From assembly GCA_000383295.1 (NCBI GenBank), contig KB911078.1:1-62275 (forward strand): a DNA stretch of 62,275 nucleotides, written 5' to 3'. This stretch comes from Faecalispora sporosphaeroides DSM 1294 (lineage in GTDB: Bacteria; Bacillota; Clostridia; Oscillospirales; Acutalibacteraceae). The notes below the pieces were generated by a model that saw only the letters and a list, made by a program, of their open reading frames with translations, was not told the DNA's origin and did no database searches. The position numbers were made by a program, and so were the translations under genes. Below are positions 9,619-17,945 of the stretch, one piece after another. Position 1 is the first letter of the stretch, and each line of letters begins with the position of its first letter.

Positions 9619-10407
9619 CTATTTCTTGCGGGTCGCCTTTTGGTACGCAAACAGCGCCGCGCCAAGCGCACCGGCATACTGAGCCAGGGGAGAGGTGTAG
9701 ACCTTATGGCCGAGCTCCTCCTCCAGCGCTGCGACAACACCGACATTCTGCGCCACACCGCCGGTCATAACAACCTGGTCGCGCACACCGACACGGCGTG
9801 CCAGACCGCTCATACGGGCGGCGATAGAGTGGTGGATACCGTTGATGATGTCGTGCATATCGCTGCCTTGCGCCAGCTGGCTGATCACTTCGCTTTCAGC
9901 GAAAACCGTACAGGTAGAACTGATCGCTACCCGTTTGGTGGACTTTGCCCCCAAATCGCCCAGTTCGGCGACTTTCACCTCCAGCACGCGGGCCATTACA
10001 TCGAGAAAGCGCCCCGTGCCGGCGGCACACTTGTCGTTCATCTGGAAATTGACCATAACGCCATTGTCAATCTGAAGCACCTTCATGTCCTGTCCGCCGA
10101 TGTCAATGACCGTGTGAACCTCCGGAAACAGGTAGTATGCGCCTCTTGCATGACAGCTCAGCTCACTCATCTGGTCATCCACGATATCAAGCGAATTACG
10201 CCCGTAGCCGGTGCCAAGAATAAAGCTCATGTCTTCTTTTTTCATTCCGCAGTTATCCAGCACCTCTTTGATCGCGCGCTCGGGGCCGCTGGTACCGGCA
10301 CCCACTGAAACCAGAGATTTGCTGACGATCTCCTGCCCGTCCTTCACAATCACACATTTAGACGTGGTGGAACCAACGTCGATGCCTAACGTATACTTTG
10401 CTTCCAT
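9619..10407 (-). CDS. hgdC: 2-hydroxyglutaryl-CoA dehydratase activator (component A)
   Basis: Homodimeric ATPase of the ASKHA fold that injects one electron into HgdAB with ATP hydrolysis. 262 residues. It begins LGIDVGSTTSKCVIV, has LGTGYGRNSLD (about 65-74), DIGGQDMK (about 102-109), and the two cysteines that hold the shared [4Fe-4S] cluster at the dimer interface: C127 in NDKCAAGTGRF and C166 in SSTCTVFAES. Those spacings match the Acidaminococcus enzyme. It lies upstream of hgdA as in other hydroxyglutarate operons. Confidence 0.96.
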   Translation of the reverse strand: MEAKYTLGIDVGSTTSKCVIVKDGQEIVSKSLVSVGAGTSGPERAIKEVLDNCGMKKEDMSFILGTGYGRNSLDIVDDQMSELSCHARGAYYLFPEVHTVIDIGGQDMKVLQIDNGVMVNFQMNDKCAAGTGRFLDVMARVLEVKVAELGDLGAKSTKRVAISSTCTVFAESEVISQLAQGSDMHDIINGIHHSIAARMSGLARRVGVRDQVVMTGGVAQNVGVVAALEEELGHKVYTSPLAQYAGALGAALFAYQKATRKK

Positions 10408-10557
10408 AGTAACCTTCCTACCAATTGGCTTTTTGAACTCGGTATCGGCATTTCAAGCCGAATCGGCCTGAAACCGCCAAACAGTCGAACCCCCTGCGCC
10501 GCCGGCGGAGCCTCAAACAAAGCTCCGCCGCGTGCAAGGAATGAATATCAACGATAA
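10408..10557 (-). other. spacer between gctB and hgdC with hairpin
   Basis: 150 nt with no gene. An 8-bp GC-rich stem, GGCGGAGC...GCTCCGCC (about 10506-10531), has no U-tract and so is more likely a processing or stability element than a terminator. Confidence 0.45.
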
Positions 10558-11355
10558 TTACTCTTTGGGAACTTTGATGAAGACCTGGCCGGGATCGATC
10601 TCTTCGCGGATCGCCTTGATGACTTCCGGAGAGGGCGGAGCCAGCAGCTCTGCTCTGGAGGTGTCAATCTCAAAGCCGGTATTCTCTACGATCTCCTCAA
10701 TGGAGGAGGACTCGTAGTAACCCGCCAGATACATTCTCTTGGTCTTCTCGTCAAACTTCATAACGCCCTTGTCGGTAACAACCATCAGCGGGCCGCGGTT
10801 CTGGGGCAGACCTGCCTTCTTGCGTCCGTCGGGGCCGCCGGTCATCCAGCCGGGGCTGGTAATGTAATCGATCTTCTCAGTGAAGCGGCGCTTTTCGTGC
10901 TGCATCATGAGAACGGTATTGACATACGTTGCAATACCGTTCGCTCCGCCGGAGCCGGAGAAACGGGTCTTCGGATGATGGTAATCGCCCATGGAGGTGG
11001 AGTTGACATTGCCGTAAGGGTCAATTTCAGCGCCGCCGATGAAGGCGATCATTCTGTCTCTGTTCTTGAGCCACTCGTTGGCCTGGAAGCCAATGTAGCG
11101 AACCGGAGGCCACTGCACCGCGCAGTGCGCCATAAAGCGGCAGTCACCGACAGAGGTGGGAACCTGAACGGGATCGCAGTCGATCAGGCCGCTCTCAACA
11201 ATGAGTGTGCAGCCGGGGGAAAATATCTTCTTGGCAACAGTTGCGCCGATGAGAGGAAGACCTGTTCCAACAATCGCGATATGATCGTTGGTGATCGCGC
11301 GGGCAATCGTAATTGCCTGCATTTCTTTGTTGGTGTAATTCGTGTAGTTAGCCAT
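10558..11355 (-). CDS. gctB: glutaconate CoA-transferase, subunit B
   Basis: Beta subunit of the family I CoA-transferase that moves CoA from acetyl-CoA to (R)-2-hydroxyglutarate (or glutaconate). 265 residues, normal length. The catalytic glutamate that forms the glutamyl-CoA thioester is E54 in LIVESGLID, the same number as in the A. fermentans enzyme. Other landmarks are GGAEIDPYGNVNSTSMGDY and GSGGANGIATY. The start overlaps the gctA stop (TAATG), indicating translational coupling and a 1:1 subunit ratio. Confidence 0.96.
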   Translation of the reverse strand: MANYTNYTNKEMQAITIARAITNDHIAIVGTGLPLIGATVAKKIFSPGCTLIVESGLIDCDPVQVPTSVGDCRFMAHCAVQWPPVRYIGFQANEWLKNRDRMIAFIGGAEIDPYGNVNSTSMGDYHHPKTRFSGSGGANGIATYVNTVLMMQHEKRRFTEKIDYITSPGWMTGGPDGRKKAGLPQNRGPLMVVTDKGVMKFDEKTKRMYLAGYYESSSIEEIVENTGFEIDTSRAELLAPPSPEVIKAIREEIDPGQVFIKVPKE

Positions 11356-12329
11356 TACTTCTTCTCCTCCTTCGCCTGTGCCGTCATATCAACATGGTAG
11401 CCGAGACCCGGAACAACCTTGAGGTTGGCCAGCCTGGCGCCGCCTACCTTGTTGAGGTAGTCCTCGTGTGTCGGGGTGGAGAATACCCACTCCTGGCAGA
11501 AAGCGTCGAACGCTTCCTGTGTTTTGGAGGCAACATCGTATTCTTTATAATATTTGGAATCGTAGTCATAGTAGTCGTAGCACTGGGACGGATGCGCACC
11601 GTGCGGGGCATGAACAACGGCATCCACGCAGAAGCCGGGGATGGTGTTCGCGTTGGGATCGCGGCGGATATACTCATCGGAAACCAGCTCTTCGCAGGTA
11701 ACAATGACCTTCTTCGCAGCGCCCGCAATATCGGTATCCTGGAACTCGTCGCCCAGAATGCGGCAGGTTCCGTCGGGGGAAGCCATCTGCACATGAATGA
11801 CGGCAACGTCAATCTCCGGCACAGGCAGGAGCAGCAGCTTCTCTTCGGGGTTCATGGGATTCTGCTCAATGACGAACTTTTCATCGGGCAGCTTGTCAAT
11901 GGTCTTTCTGATCTCTTTGGAAATGCCCCACTTATCGGCAAGGCCGGTACCCATCATCAGGCGGCTGGGAACATAGGGGAATCCCAGAGCAGCGGCATGG
12001 AACATCAGCATAACAGCATCCTGTGAGTAGTCCTCAAAAAGAATGTCGCCGTTTTCAATCGCCGCGCGGAACCGTCTGGATACGTTGGTATAGCCGGAGT
12101 TTGCGGTGTAGCAGTTGATGTACGCTTTCACACGCCCGCAGCCGATGAGCAAATCCGCATCACCGCCGTTGGCGCCCGCATTTAAAATAAAGTCTTTCTT
12201 GCCTTGTCTGAGGATTTCATGCACGGCGGCAAAGGGCTTTCTGTTGGTGGTAAAGCCACCGATCGCAATACTGTCACCGTCGTTTACGAATTTAGCTACT
12301 GCTTCAGATAGCGTATACACTTTTCCCAC
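11355..12329 (-). CDS. gctA: glutaconate CoA-transferase, subunit A
   Basis: Alpha subunit of glutaconate CoA-transferase. 324 residues. It begins with the family sequence SEAVAKFVNDGDSIAIGGF (about 8-26), then GCGRVKAYINCYTANSGY and the C-terminal DYDSKYYKEYD region. It starts with GTG at 12329 behind a GGAGG site. Directly followed by gctB with a one-base overlap. Preceded by a 190-nt structured spacer after etfA, so it may have its own RNA stability or expression level. Confidence 0.95.
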   Translation of the reverse strand: MGKVYTLSEAVAKFVNDGDSIAIGGFTTNRKPFAAVHEILRQGKKDFILNAGANGGDADLLIGCGRVKAYINCYTANSGYTNVSRRFRAAIENGDILFEDYSQDAVMLMFHAAALGFPYVPSRLMMGTGLADKWGISKEIRKTIDKLPDEKFVIEQNPMNPEEKLLLLPVPEIDVAVIHVQMASPDGTCRILGDEFQDTDIAGAAKKVIVTCEELVSDEYIRRDPNANTIPGFCVDAVVHAPHGAHPSQCYDYYDYDSKYYKEYDVASKTQEAFDAFCQEWVFSTPTHEDYLNKVGGARLANLKVVPGLGYHVDMTAQAKEEKK

Positions 12330-12407
12330 GGTAAAACCTCCAATTTAAGTATGATGGATGGAATCGGCCGGCAAAACTGGTCGGCTCCATCTGAAAAAAA
12401 GCAATTT

Positions 12408-12507
12408 TCAGCGCGGCAGCGCGCGTGGATTCGCATTGGGCCGGGGAAAACCCGCGCGGCGGCGCGGAAGCCTCCAAATGCAAAATCCTTGCGCGCTGCC
12501 GTGCTGA
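12408..12507. repeat. 100-nt imperfect inverted repeat between etfA and gctA
   Basis: The outer arms 12408-12424 and 12491-12507 are complementary over 17 nt with one mismatch (TCAGCGCGGCAGCGCGC on the left). Pairing continues inwards in imperfect form (GGATTCGCATTGGG with CCAAATGCAAAATCC). The centre is very GC-rich. It would form one long hairpin in the mRNA. It has no coding content and no U-tract. Confidence 0.75.
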
Positions 12508-12521
12508 GAGCCTGAAATGAA

Positions 12522-13541
12522 TCAGGCGTTGCTCTTTTCTTCCTTGGCTTTTCTCACCTGCTCTGTGAACAGAGGCAGGATTTTCATCGCGTCGCCCACA
12601 ACGCCGTAATCCGCCACCTCAAAGATGGGAGCGCTGGGGTCTTTGTTGATCGCGATGATCACATCCGACTCTTCCATGCCAGCCAAGTGCTGGATGGCGC
12701 CGGAAATGCCGCAGGCAATATACAGGTTCGGGCGAACCGTTTTACCGGTCTGGCCAACCTGGCGGTCTTTCTCAACCCAGCCTGCGTCAACCGCAGTACG
12801 GGAGGAAGAAACTGTGCCGCCCAAAACGTCGGCCAGTTCTTCGAGGAGCTTAAAGTTCTCGGGTCCGCCCATGCCGCGTCCGCCGGAAACCAGAACGTTG
12901 GCCTCCTGAATATCCATCTTCTCGCTGATCTTTTTGATCACTTCAACAACTTCCACGTTGACATGCTCGGCCAGATCCGGAACGGAGAAGGACTCTACCA
13001 CCGGGTGGGCGTTGTCCACCGGGGTCAGTCGCTGCATTACGCCGGGGCGAACGGTCGCCATCTGGGGGCGGAAGTCCGCGCAGGCGATGGTCGCCATGAT
13101 GTTGCCGCCGAATGCGGGGCGGGTCATCAGCAGGTTGCCGGTGCCCTCTTCGATTTCCAGCGAGGTGCAGTCGGCGGTCAGGCCGGTGTGTACTCTGGCG
13201 GAAATACGGGGAGCCAGATCGCGGCCGATGGCGGTTGCGCCGTACAGCACGATCTCAGGCTGATATTTTTTTACGATTTCGGTAATAACATGCGCATAAG
13301 GCTCGGTGGTATAAGTTTCCAGAATTGGATCCTCCGCGATGACAACGCGGTCCGCGCCATAACGGCCCAGCTGCTCCGGCAGATGGCCGATTTTGTTACC
13401 CAATACCACGGCGGTAACTTCTGTGTTCAGATCTTTGGCCAAAGCCTTGCTTTTGCCGATCAGTTCCAGCGCAACGTTGGACAGCTTTCCGTCCACCTGC
13501 TGGGCAAATACGAATATTCCCTTATATGCTTCGTTACTCAT
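12522..13541 (-). CDS. etfA: electron transfer flavoprotein, alpha subunit
   Basis: FAD-binding alpha subunit of the EtfAB that works with Bcd. In clostridia this complex couples crotonyl-CoA reduction by NADH to ferredoxin reduction (flavin-based electron bifurcation). 339 residues. N-terminal ETF domain; the C-terminal FAD site is visible as VSGGRGMGGPENFKLLEE (about 214-231), SSSRTAVDAGWV and GQTGKTVRPNLYIACGISG (about 265-283). It is 21 nt downstream of etfB in the order bcd-etfB-etfA. Confidence 0.96.
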   Translation of the reverse strand: MSNEAYKGIFVFAQQVDGKLSNVALELIGKSKALAKDLNTEVTAVVLGNKIGHLPEQLGRYGADRVVIAEDPILETYTTEPYAHVITEIVKKYQPEIVLYGATAIGRDLAPRISARVHTGLTADCTSLEIEEGTGNLLMTRPAFGGNIMATIACADFRPQMATVRPGVMQRLTPVDNAHPVVESFSVPDLAEHVNVEVVEVIKKISEKMDIQEANVLVSGGRGMGGPENFKLLEELADVLGGTVSSSRTAVDAGWVEKDRQVGQTGKTVRPNLYIACGISGAIQHLAGMEESDVIIAINKDPSAPIFEVADYGVVGDAMKILPLFTEQVRKAKEEKSNA

Positions 13542-13561
13542 AATTCCTCACCACTTTCCTA

Positions 13562-14341
13562 CTACAGAATGAATTTTTCACGCAGACGGTCGGTCAGCCA
13601 GTTGGCTGACTCTTCGGGCTCCATCGTTACAATGGTGCCCTGTCCCTTCACCGCCTTGGTGAAGGACTTCTTCACGCGGGTGGGGGAGCCCTTGAGGCCG
13701 ATGTTGCTGTCGTCAACATCGAGGTCGGCTCTGTGCCACTCGATAATTTCTTTCTGGAAGGCGTCAAAAATGCCGCCGGGAGTCATATAGCGGGGTTCAT
13801 TCAATTCGGCCAAAGCGGTGATCAGGCAGGGGGTTTTGACGCGAACGATGTGATAGCGGTCTTCATACTGGCGCTTTACCTTGAGGGTATCGCCTTCCAC
13901 CCACAGCTCTTCCGCATAGCTTACGTTGGGCAGGCCGAGGTGCTCGGCGATCTGCGGGCCAACCTGTGCGGTGTCGCCGTCGATGGCCTGGCGGCCGGTG
14001 ATGATGAGATCGTAATCCAGCTTGGAAATAGCGGAGGCCAGAGTGGAGGAAGTGGCCCAGGTGTCGGCGCCGCCGAACGCGCGGTCGGTCACAAGAATCG
14101 CTTCATCCGCGCCCATGGCCAGAGCCTCGCGCAGAGCGATGGCCGCCTGAGGCGGGCCCATGGTCAGCACGGTAACATGCGCGCCTACCTGATCTTTCAA
14201 ACGGAGGGCAGCCTCAAGGCCAGCCTTGTCGTCCGGATTGATAATGCTGGGAACACCCTCACGAATCAGGGTTCCTGTCGTCTGGTCCAGCTTTACCTCA
14301 TTGGTATCCGGAACCTGCTTGATGCTTACAACGATTTTCAC
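13562..14341 (-). CDS. etfB: electron transfer flavoprotein, beta subunit
   Basis: Beta subunit of the Bcd-linked EtfAB. 259 residues, typical. It begins MKIVVSIKQVPDTNEVKLD and contains ADEAILVTDRAFGGADTWAT and the family signature segment LITGRQAIDGDTAQVGPQIA (about 116-135). It starts with GTG at 14341 behind a run of G residues, 14 nt after bcd. Confidence 0.96.
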   Translation of the reverse strand: MKIVVSIKQVPDTNEVKLDQTTGTLIREGVPSIINPDDKAGLEAALRLKDQVGAHVTVLTMGPPQAAIALREALAMGADEAILVTDRAFGGADTWATSSTLASAISKLDYDLIITGRQAIDGDTAQVGPQIAEHLGLPNVSYAEELWVEGDTLKVKRQYEDRYHIVRVKTPCLITALAELNEPRYMTPGGIFDAFQKEIIEWHRADLDVDDSNIGLKGSPTRVKKSFTKAVKGQGTIVTMEPEESANWLTDRLREKFIL

Positions 14342-14354
14342 TGCGTGCCCCCCC

Positions 14355-15494
14355 TTATTTCAAAAGCGCATTGGAAATAACCATGCGCTGCACTTCACTG
14401 GTGCCTTCGTAGATTTCGGTGATCTTCGCGTCGCGCATCATGCGCTCCACGGGGTATTCTCTGGTGTAGCCGTAGCCGCCGAAGAGCTGTACGCACTCGG
14501 TGGTAACCGCCATAGCGGTTTCTGCCGCAAACAACTTCGCCATCGCAGCCTCGCTAGAGAACTTGGCGCCGGCCTGCTTGAGCATTGCCGCACGGTAAAC
14601 GAGCAGCTTTGCGGCGTCGATCTTCGTCTTCATGTCCGCAATGCGGAACTGCGTGTTCTGGAACGCGGCAATCGAACGGCCGAACTGCTTTCTCTCTTTT
14701 ACATACTTGATGGTTTCGTCCAGAGCGCCCTCGGCAATGCCCAGCGCCTGCGCGGCAATACCGATGCGGCCGCCGTCCAGCGTGGTCATGGCAACGGTAA
14801 AGCCCTTGCCCTCCTGGCCGAGCAGGTTCTCTTTGGGAACGATGCAGTTCTCAAATACCAGCTCTGTGGTAGCGGAGCCGCGAATGCCCATCTTCTTCTC
14901 TTTTTTGCCGATGGAAAAGCCCGGGAAGTCCTTCTCTACGATAAACGCGGAGATGCCCTTCACGCCCTTGGATTTATCGGTCATGGCGAACACGACATAA
15001 ATGTCGGCCACGCCGCCGTTGGTGATGAAAATCTTGCTGCCGTTGAGCACATAGTGGTCGCCCTCCAGCACAGCCTTGGTCTGCTGGCCCGAAGCGTCGG
15101 TGCCTGCACCGGGCTCGGTCAGGCCGAATGCGCCAAGCTTTTTGCCGGAAGCGAGCGGAACAAGATATTTTTCCTTCTGCTCTTTGGTGCCGAACTTGTA
15201 AATCGGGTCGGCACAAAGAGAGGTATGTGCGGAAACGATAACGCCCGTTGTACCGCACACCTTCGACAGTTCCTCCACGCACAGGATGTAGGTCAGAACA
15301 TCGCAGCCCTGGCCGCCGAACTCCTTCGGGTACGGAATGCCGAAAAAGCCGTACTTCTTCATTTTTTCAACGGTCTCTGCCGGAAAGCGCTCTTCCTCAT
15401 CAATGTCGTGAGCTAAGGGCTTTACTTCCTTTTCTGCAAAGGCCGCGAACATTTCCCGAGCCATCGACTGCTCGTTGTTCAGCTCAAAATTCAT
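14355..15494 (-). CDS. bcd: butyryl-CoA dehydrogenase (acyl-CoA dehydrogenase)
   Basis: FAD enzyme reducing crotonyl-CoA to butyryl-CoA together with EtfAB. 379 residues, standard. Motifs: [16 protein letters not shown] (about 133-148), the [17 protein letters not shown] region, [20 protein letters not shown] (about 336-355) and the catalytic base E363 in YEGTSEVQR. Lies between crt and etfB. The specificity for C4 is inferred from the operon. Both the glutamate route (crotonyl-CoA from glutaconyl-CoA) and the acetyl-CoA route (from Crt) meet at this enzyme. Confidence 0.95.
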   Translation of the reverse strand: MNFELNNEQSMAREMFAAFAEKEVKPLAHDIDEEERFPAETVEKMKKYGFFGIPYPKEFGGQGCDVLTYILCVEELSKVCGTTGVIVSAHTSLCADPIYKFGTKEQKEKYLVPLASGKKLGAFGLTEPGAGTDASGQQTKAVLEGDHYVLNGSKIFITNGGVADIYVVFAMTDKSKGVKGISAFIVEKDFPGFSIGKKEKKMGIRGSATTELVFENCIVPKENLLGQEGKGFTVAMTTLDGGRIGIAAQALGIAEGALDETIKYVKERKQFGRSIAAFQNTQFRIADMKTKIDAAKLLVYRAAMLKQAGAKFSSEAAMAKLFAAETAMAVTTECVQLFGGYGYTREYPVERMMRDAKITEIYEGTSEVQRMVISNALLK

Positions 15495-15526
15495 ATCGAT
15501 CCCCCTGATTTTTAATTATGAAAAAT

Positions 15527-16309
15527 TTATTTGCCAACGAACGGCGCGGGCTTGCGTTTCTCCACAAACGCACCCATCGCTTCCCGCTGATCCTGAGTTT
15601 CAAAACAATCGCCAAAGTGCCTGGCCTCCAGCTCGGCAGCCTCCCACAAGCCAAGGCCAACACCCTCGTTAATGGCGCGCTTTGCGTTCTGCACGGCCAC
15701 CGGAGCGTTTGCGGCAATCTTCAGCGCCAGCTCCTCGGCCTTTGCAAGCAGCTCTTCGGGCGCGTACACCGCGTTGACCAGGCCGATTGCGAGGGCCTCT
15801 TCCGCCTTTACTCTGCCGGCGGTAAATACCATTTCCTTCGCTTTGCCGGGGCCGATCGCCCTGGCCAGCTTCTGCATGCCGCCCCACCCGGGAGTGATGC
15901 CAAGGCCCACCTCGGGAAGCGCAAACACCGCTTTTTCAGACGCAAGGCGAATGTCGCACGCGAGAGAAAGCTCACAGCCGCCGCCCAGAGCAAAGCCGTT
16001 GACCGCCGCGATCACAGGGGCGGGGAACTGCTCCACCAGATGATAAATCCTGTCGCCGAGCAGGCCAAATTCTTCGCCCTGCTGCTTTGTCAGATTGCGC
16101 ATTTCGCCAATGTCGGCACCGGCCACAAAAGCCTTTTCGCCTGCTCCGGTGATGATCAGGCAGCGGATACCGCTTTGCTTTGCCTGCTCCAGCGCCTGCT
16201 CCAGATCCTTCATGACCTCCAGGTTTACCGCGTTGAGCGCCTGGGGCCGGTTCATGGTCAGAATCCCGATGAGATTGTCATGCTTTGCTTCAAATGTAAC
16301 CAGACTCAT
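15527..16309 (-). CDS. crt: 3-hydroxybutyryl-CoA dehydratase (crotonase)
   Basis: Enoyl-CoA hydratase family enzyme that interconverts 3-hydroxybutyryl-CoA and crotonyl-CoA. 260 residues, usual. Oxyanion-hole motif AFVAGADIGEM (about 61-71) and two catalytic glutamates in GGGCELSLACDI (about 110-121) and FALPEVGLGITPGWGG (about 133-148). Ribosome site GGAGG precedes 16309. It stands ahead of bcd-etfBA, giving the classic crt-bcd-etfBA order, with thl-hbd placed separately at 22-24.5 kb. Confidence 0.95.
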   Translation of the reverse strand: MSLVTFEAKHDNLIGILTMNRPQALNAVNLEVMKDLEQALEQAKQSGIRCLIITGAGEKAFVAGADIGEMRNLTKQQGEEFGLLGDRIYHLVEQFPAPVIAAVNGFALGGGCELSLACDIRLASEKAVFALPEVGLGITPGWGGMQKLARAIGPGKAKEMVFTAGRVKAEEALAIGLVNAVYAPEELLAKAEELALKIAANAPVAVQNAKRAINEGVGLGLWEAAELEARHFGDCFETQDQREAMGAFVEKRKPAPFVGK

Positions 16310-16377
16310 CTGTGTCCCTCCTGACTGTTCCCTGCGGCATTCGGCAGGGCCTCTTGTTTTTATTCTTCTATATGTTC

Positions 16378-17676
16378 TTAATAGGTTGTATGGAAACGCT
16401 TTTCAAATTCCTCTTTTAAGGAATCACGGAAATCCGGGTGGGCAATCTTAATCAGGCTGCGGGCTCTGTCTCGCGTCGTGTGCCCGCGCAGCTCCGCGAT
16501 CCCGTACTCCGTCACAACGTACTGAACGTCGTTGCGGGAGGTGGTCACCGCCGACCACTGATCGATAAACGGCACGATCTTCGACACCTTGCCGCCCGCC
16601 GCCGTGGAATTCATCGCCAGAATCGAACGCCCGCCGCGGCTCATGGAAGCGCCGCGGATAAAGTCGATCTGCCCGCCCACGCCGCTGATCTGTACCGGCC
16701 CGATGCTTTCGGATACCACCTGGCCCAGAAGGTCGATCTGCACGCAGGAGTTGATCGACACCAGATTATCGTTTTTCGCGATAATCACAGGGTCGTTGAC
16801 ATAATTGACGGGGTACATTTCCACCGCCGGATTGTTATGAACATAATCGTACAAACGCCGTGTGCCCATCAGGAAGGTTGCAACGCTCTTCCCTCTGTGC
16901 AGCGTCTTTTTGGAATTGTTGATCACGCCGGCTTCCACCAGCTCGACCACGCCGTCCGAGAACATTTCCGTATGGATGCCGAGATCTTTCTTCTCTTTGA
17001 GGAACAGGAGCACCGCGTCCGGAATCGCGCCGATTCCCAACTGCAGGGTATCTCCGTCCCTGATCAGCTCGGCGCAGTGGCCGCCGATCTTCTTTTCAAT
17101 CTCGGTAATTTTGGGGGCGCCAAGCTCAAGAATCGGATCGTTACACTCCACGATGCAGTCCATCTCGCTCACATGAATAAAGCAGTCGCCCAGCGTGCGG
17201 GGCATATTCTCATTCACCTGCGCGATGACCAGCTTTGCCACCTCCGCGGCATGTTTTTGGTAGTCCACCGTTACGCCGTAGCTGCACCAGCCGTGCTCGT
17301 CGGGGGTGGAAACGTGGATCAGCGCCACATCCACCGGCAGAGTGGTGTCGAACAGCTCGGGCACCTTGTGGAAAAAGCAGGGCGTATAGTCGCCGATGCC
17401 GGCCTCAATGGTGGCCCGGGTCGAGCCGCCTACAAAAATGGAGTTGTGGATAAAGTGCCCTTCCATCTCCGGCGCGGCGTAGGGCGCTTTTGCCAAAGGT
17501 ACCATGTGGGCAATTTCCACGTTCTTCAGATCATCTTTTCGCGCAACCAGCGCATTGATCAAATGAATCGGCGCGCCCGCCGCGTTGGGCGTTACCACCC
17601 TGTCGCCGGAACGAACGCGAGCCACCGCTTCCTCCGCGGTCATTTTTCGCTGCGCGTACAGATCTTTCCAATCCAT
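16378..17676 (-). CDS. butyryl-CoA:acetate / 4-hydroxybutyrate CoA-transferase family protein
   Basis: Acetyl-CoA hydrolase/transferase family enzyme of 432 residues. The likely catalytic glutamate is about residue 237 in HTEMFSDGVVELVEAG. The glycine-rich C-terminal motif GGQIDFIRGASMSRGG (about 330-345) is typical of AbfT/But-type transferases. From its position between gcdA and crt-bcd-etf it most likely exchanges CoA between butyryl-CoA and acetate, the last step to butyrate. 4-hydroxybutyrate CoA-transferase cannot be excluded by sequence reading. The start at 17676 has GAGGAG upstream; an ATG five codons earlier overlaps that site. Confidence 0.88.
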   Translation of the reverse strand: MDWKDLYAQRKMTAEEAVARVRSGDRVVTPNAAGAPIHLINALVARKDDLKNVEIAHMVPLAKAPYAAPEMEGHFIHNSIFVGGSTRATIEAGIGDYTPCFFHKVPELFDTTLPVDVALIHVSTPDEHGWCSYGVTVDYQKHAAEVAKLVIAQVNENMPRTLGDCFIHVSEMDCIVECNDPILELGAPKITEIEKKIGGHCAELIRDGDTLQLGIGAIPDAVLLFLKEKKDLGIHTEMFSDGVVELVEAGVINNSKKTLHRGKSVATFLMGTRRLYDYVHNNPAVEMYPVNYVNDPVIIAKNDNLVSINSCVQIDLLGQVVSESIGPVQISGVGGQIDFIRGASMSRGGRSILAMNSTAAGGKVSKIVPFIDQWSAVTTSRNDVQYVVTEYGIAELRGHTTRDRARSLIKIAHPDFRDSLKEEFEKRFHTTY

Positions 17677-17945
17677 ATTTAAACTCCTCATCCAAAGATA
17701 ATGCCGTGCCCGGGGAACCCGCCGCCCGATGCGGCCCGCCCCAAGCTCCCGGTGCTCCGGAAATATTCTCCGCCGGCGTGAAGCGCCGCTTCCCCGCCGG
17801 GGCCCGGCCCGTTCAGCCGGGAACCAAGGAAAAATCCCGGCGCACTCCCTTCATCAACTGTAAGGGTGGATACCACACTGTTGGATTGACTGGGCGGTGC
17901 GCCGGAATCCCGATTCACGATTTTCCGCCTCAGGCGGAGACCGAA
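17677..17945 (-). other. structured GC-rich spacer between gcdA and the CoA-transferase gene
   Basis: About 270 nt without a gene. It holds inverted repeats at about 17835-17906 (CCCGGCGCAC pairing with GTGCGCCGG, enclosing a smaller CCCTT/AAGGG hairpin) and a short CCGCCT/AGGCGG hairpin at about 17926-17938. No U-tract. Confidence 0.5.
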
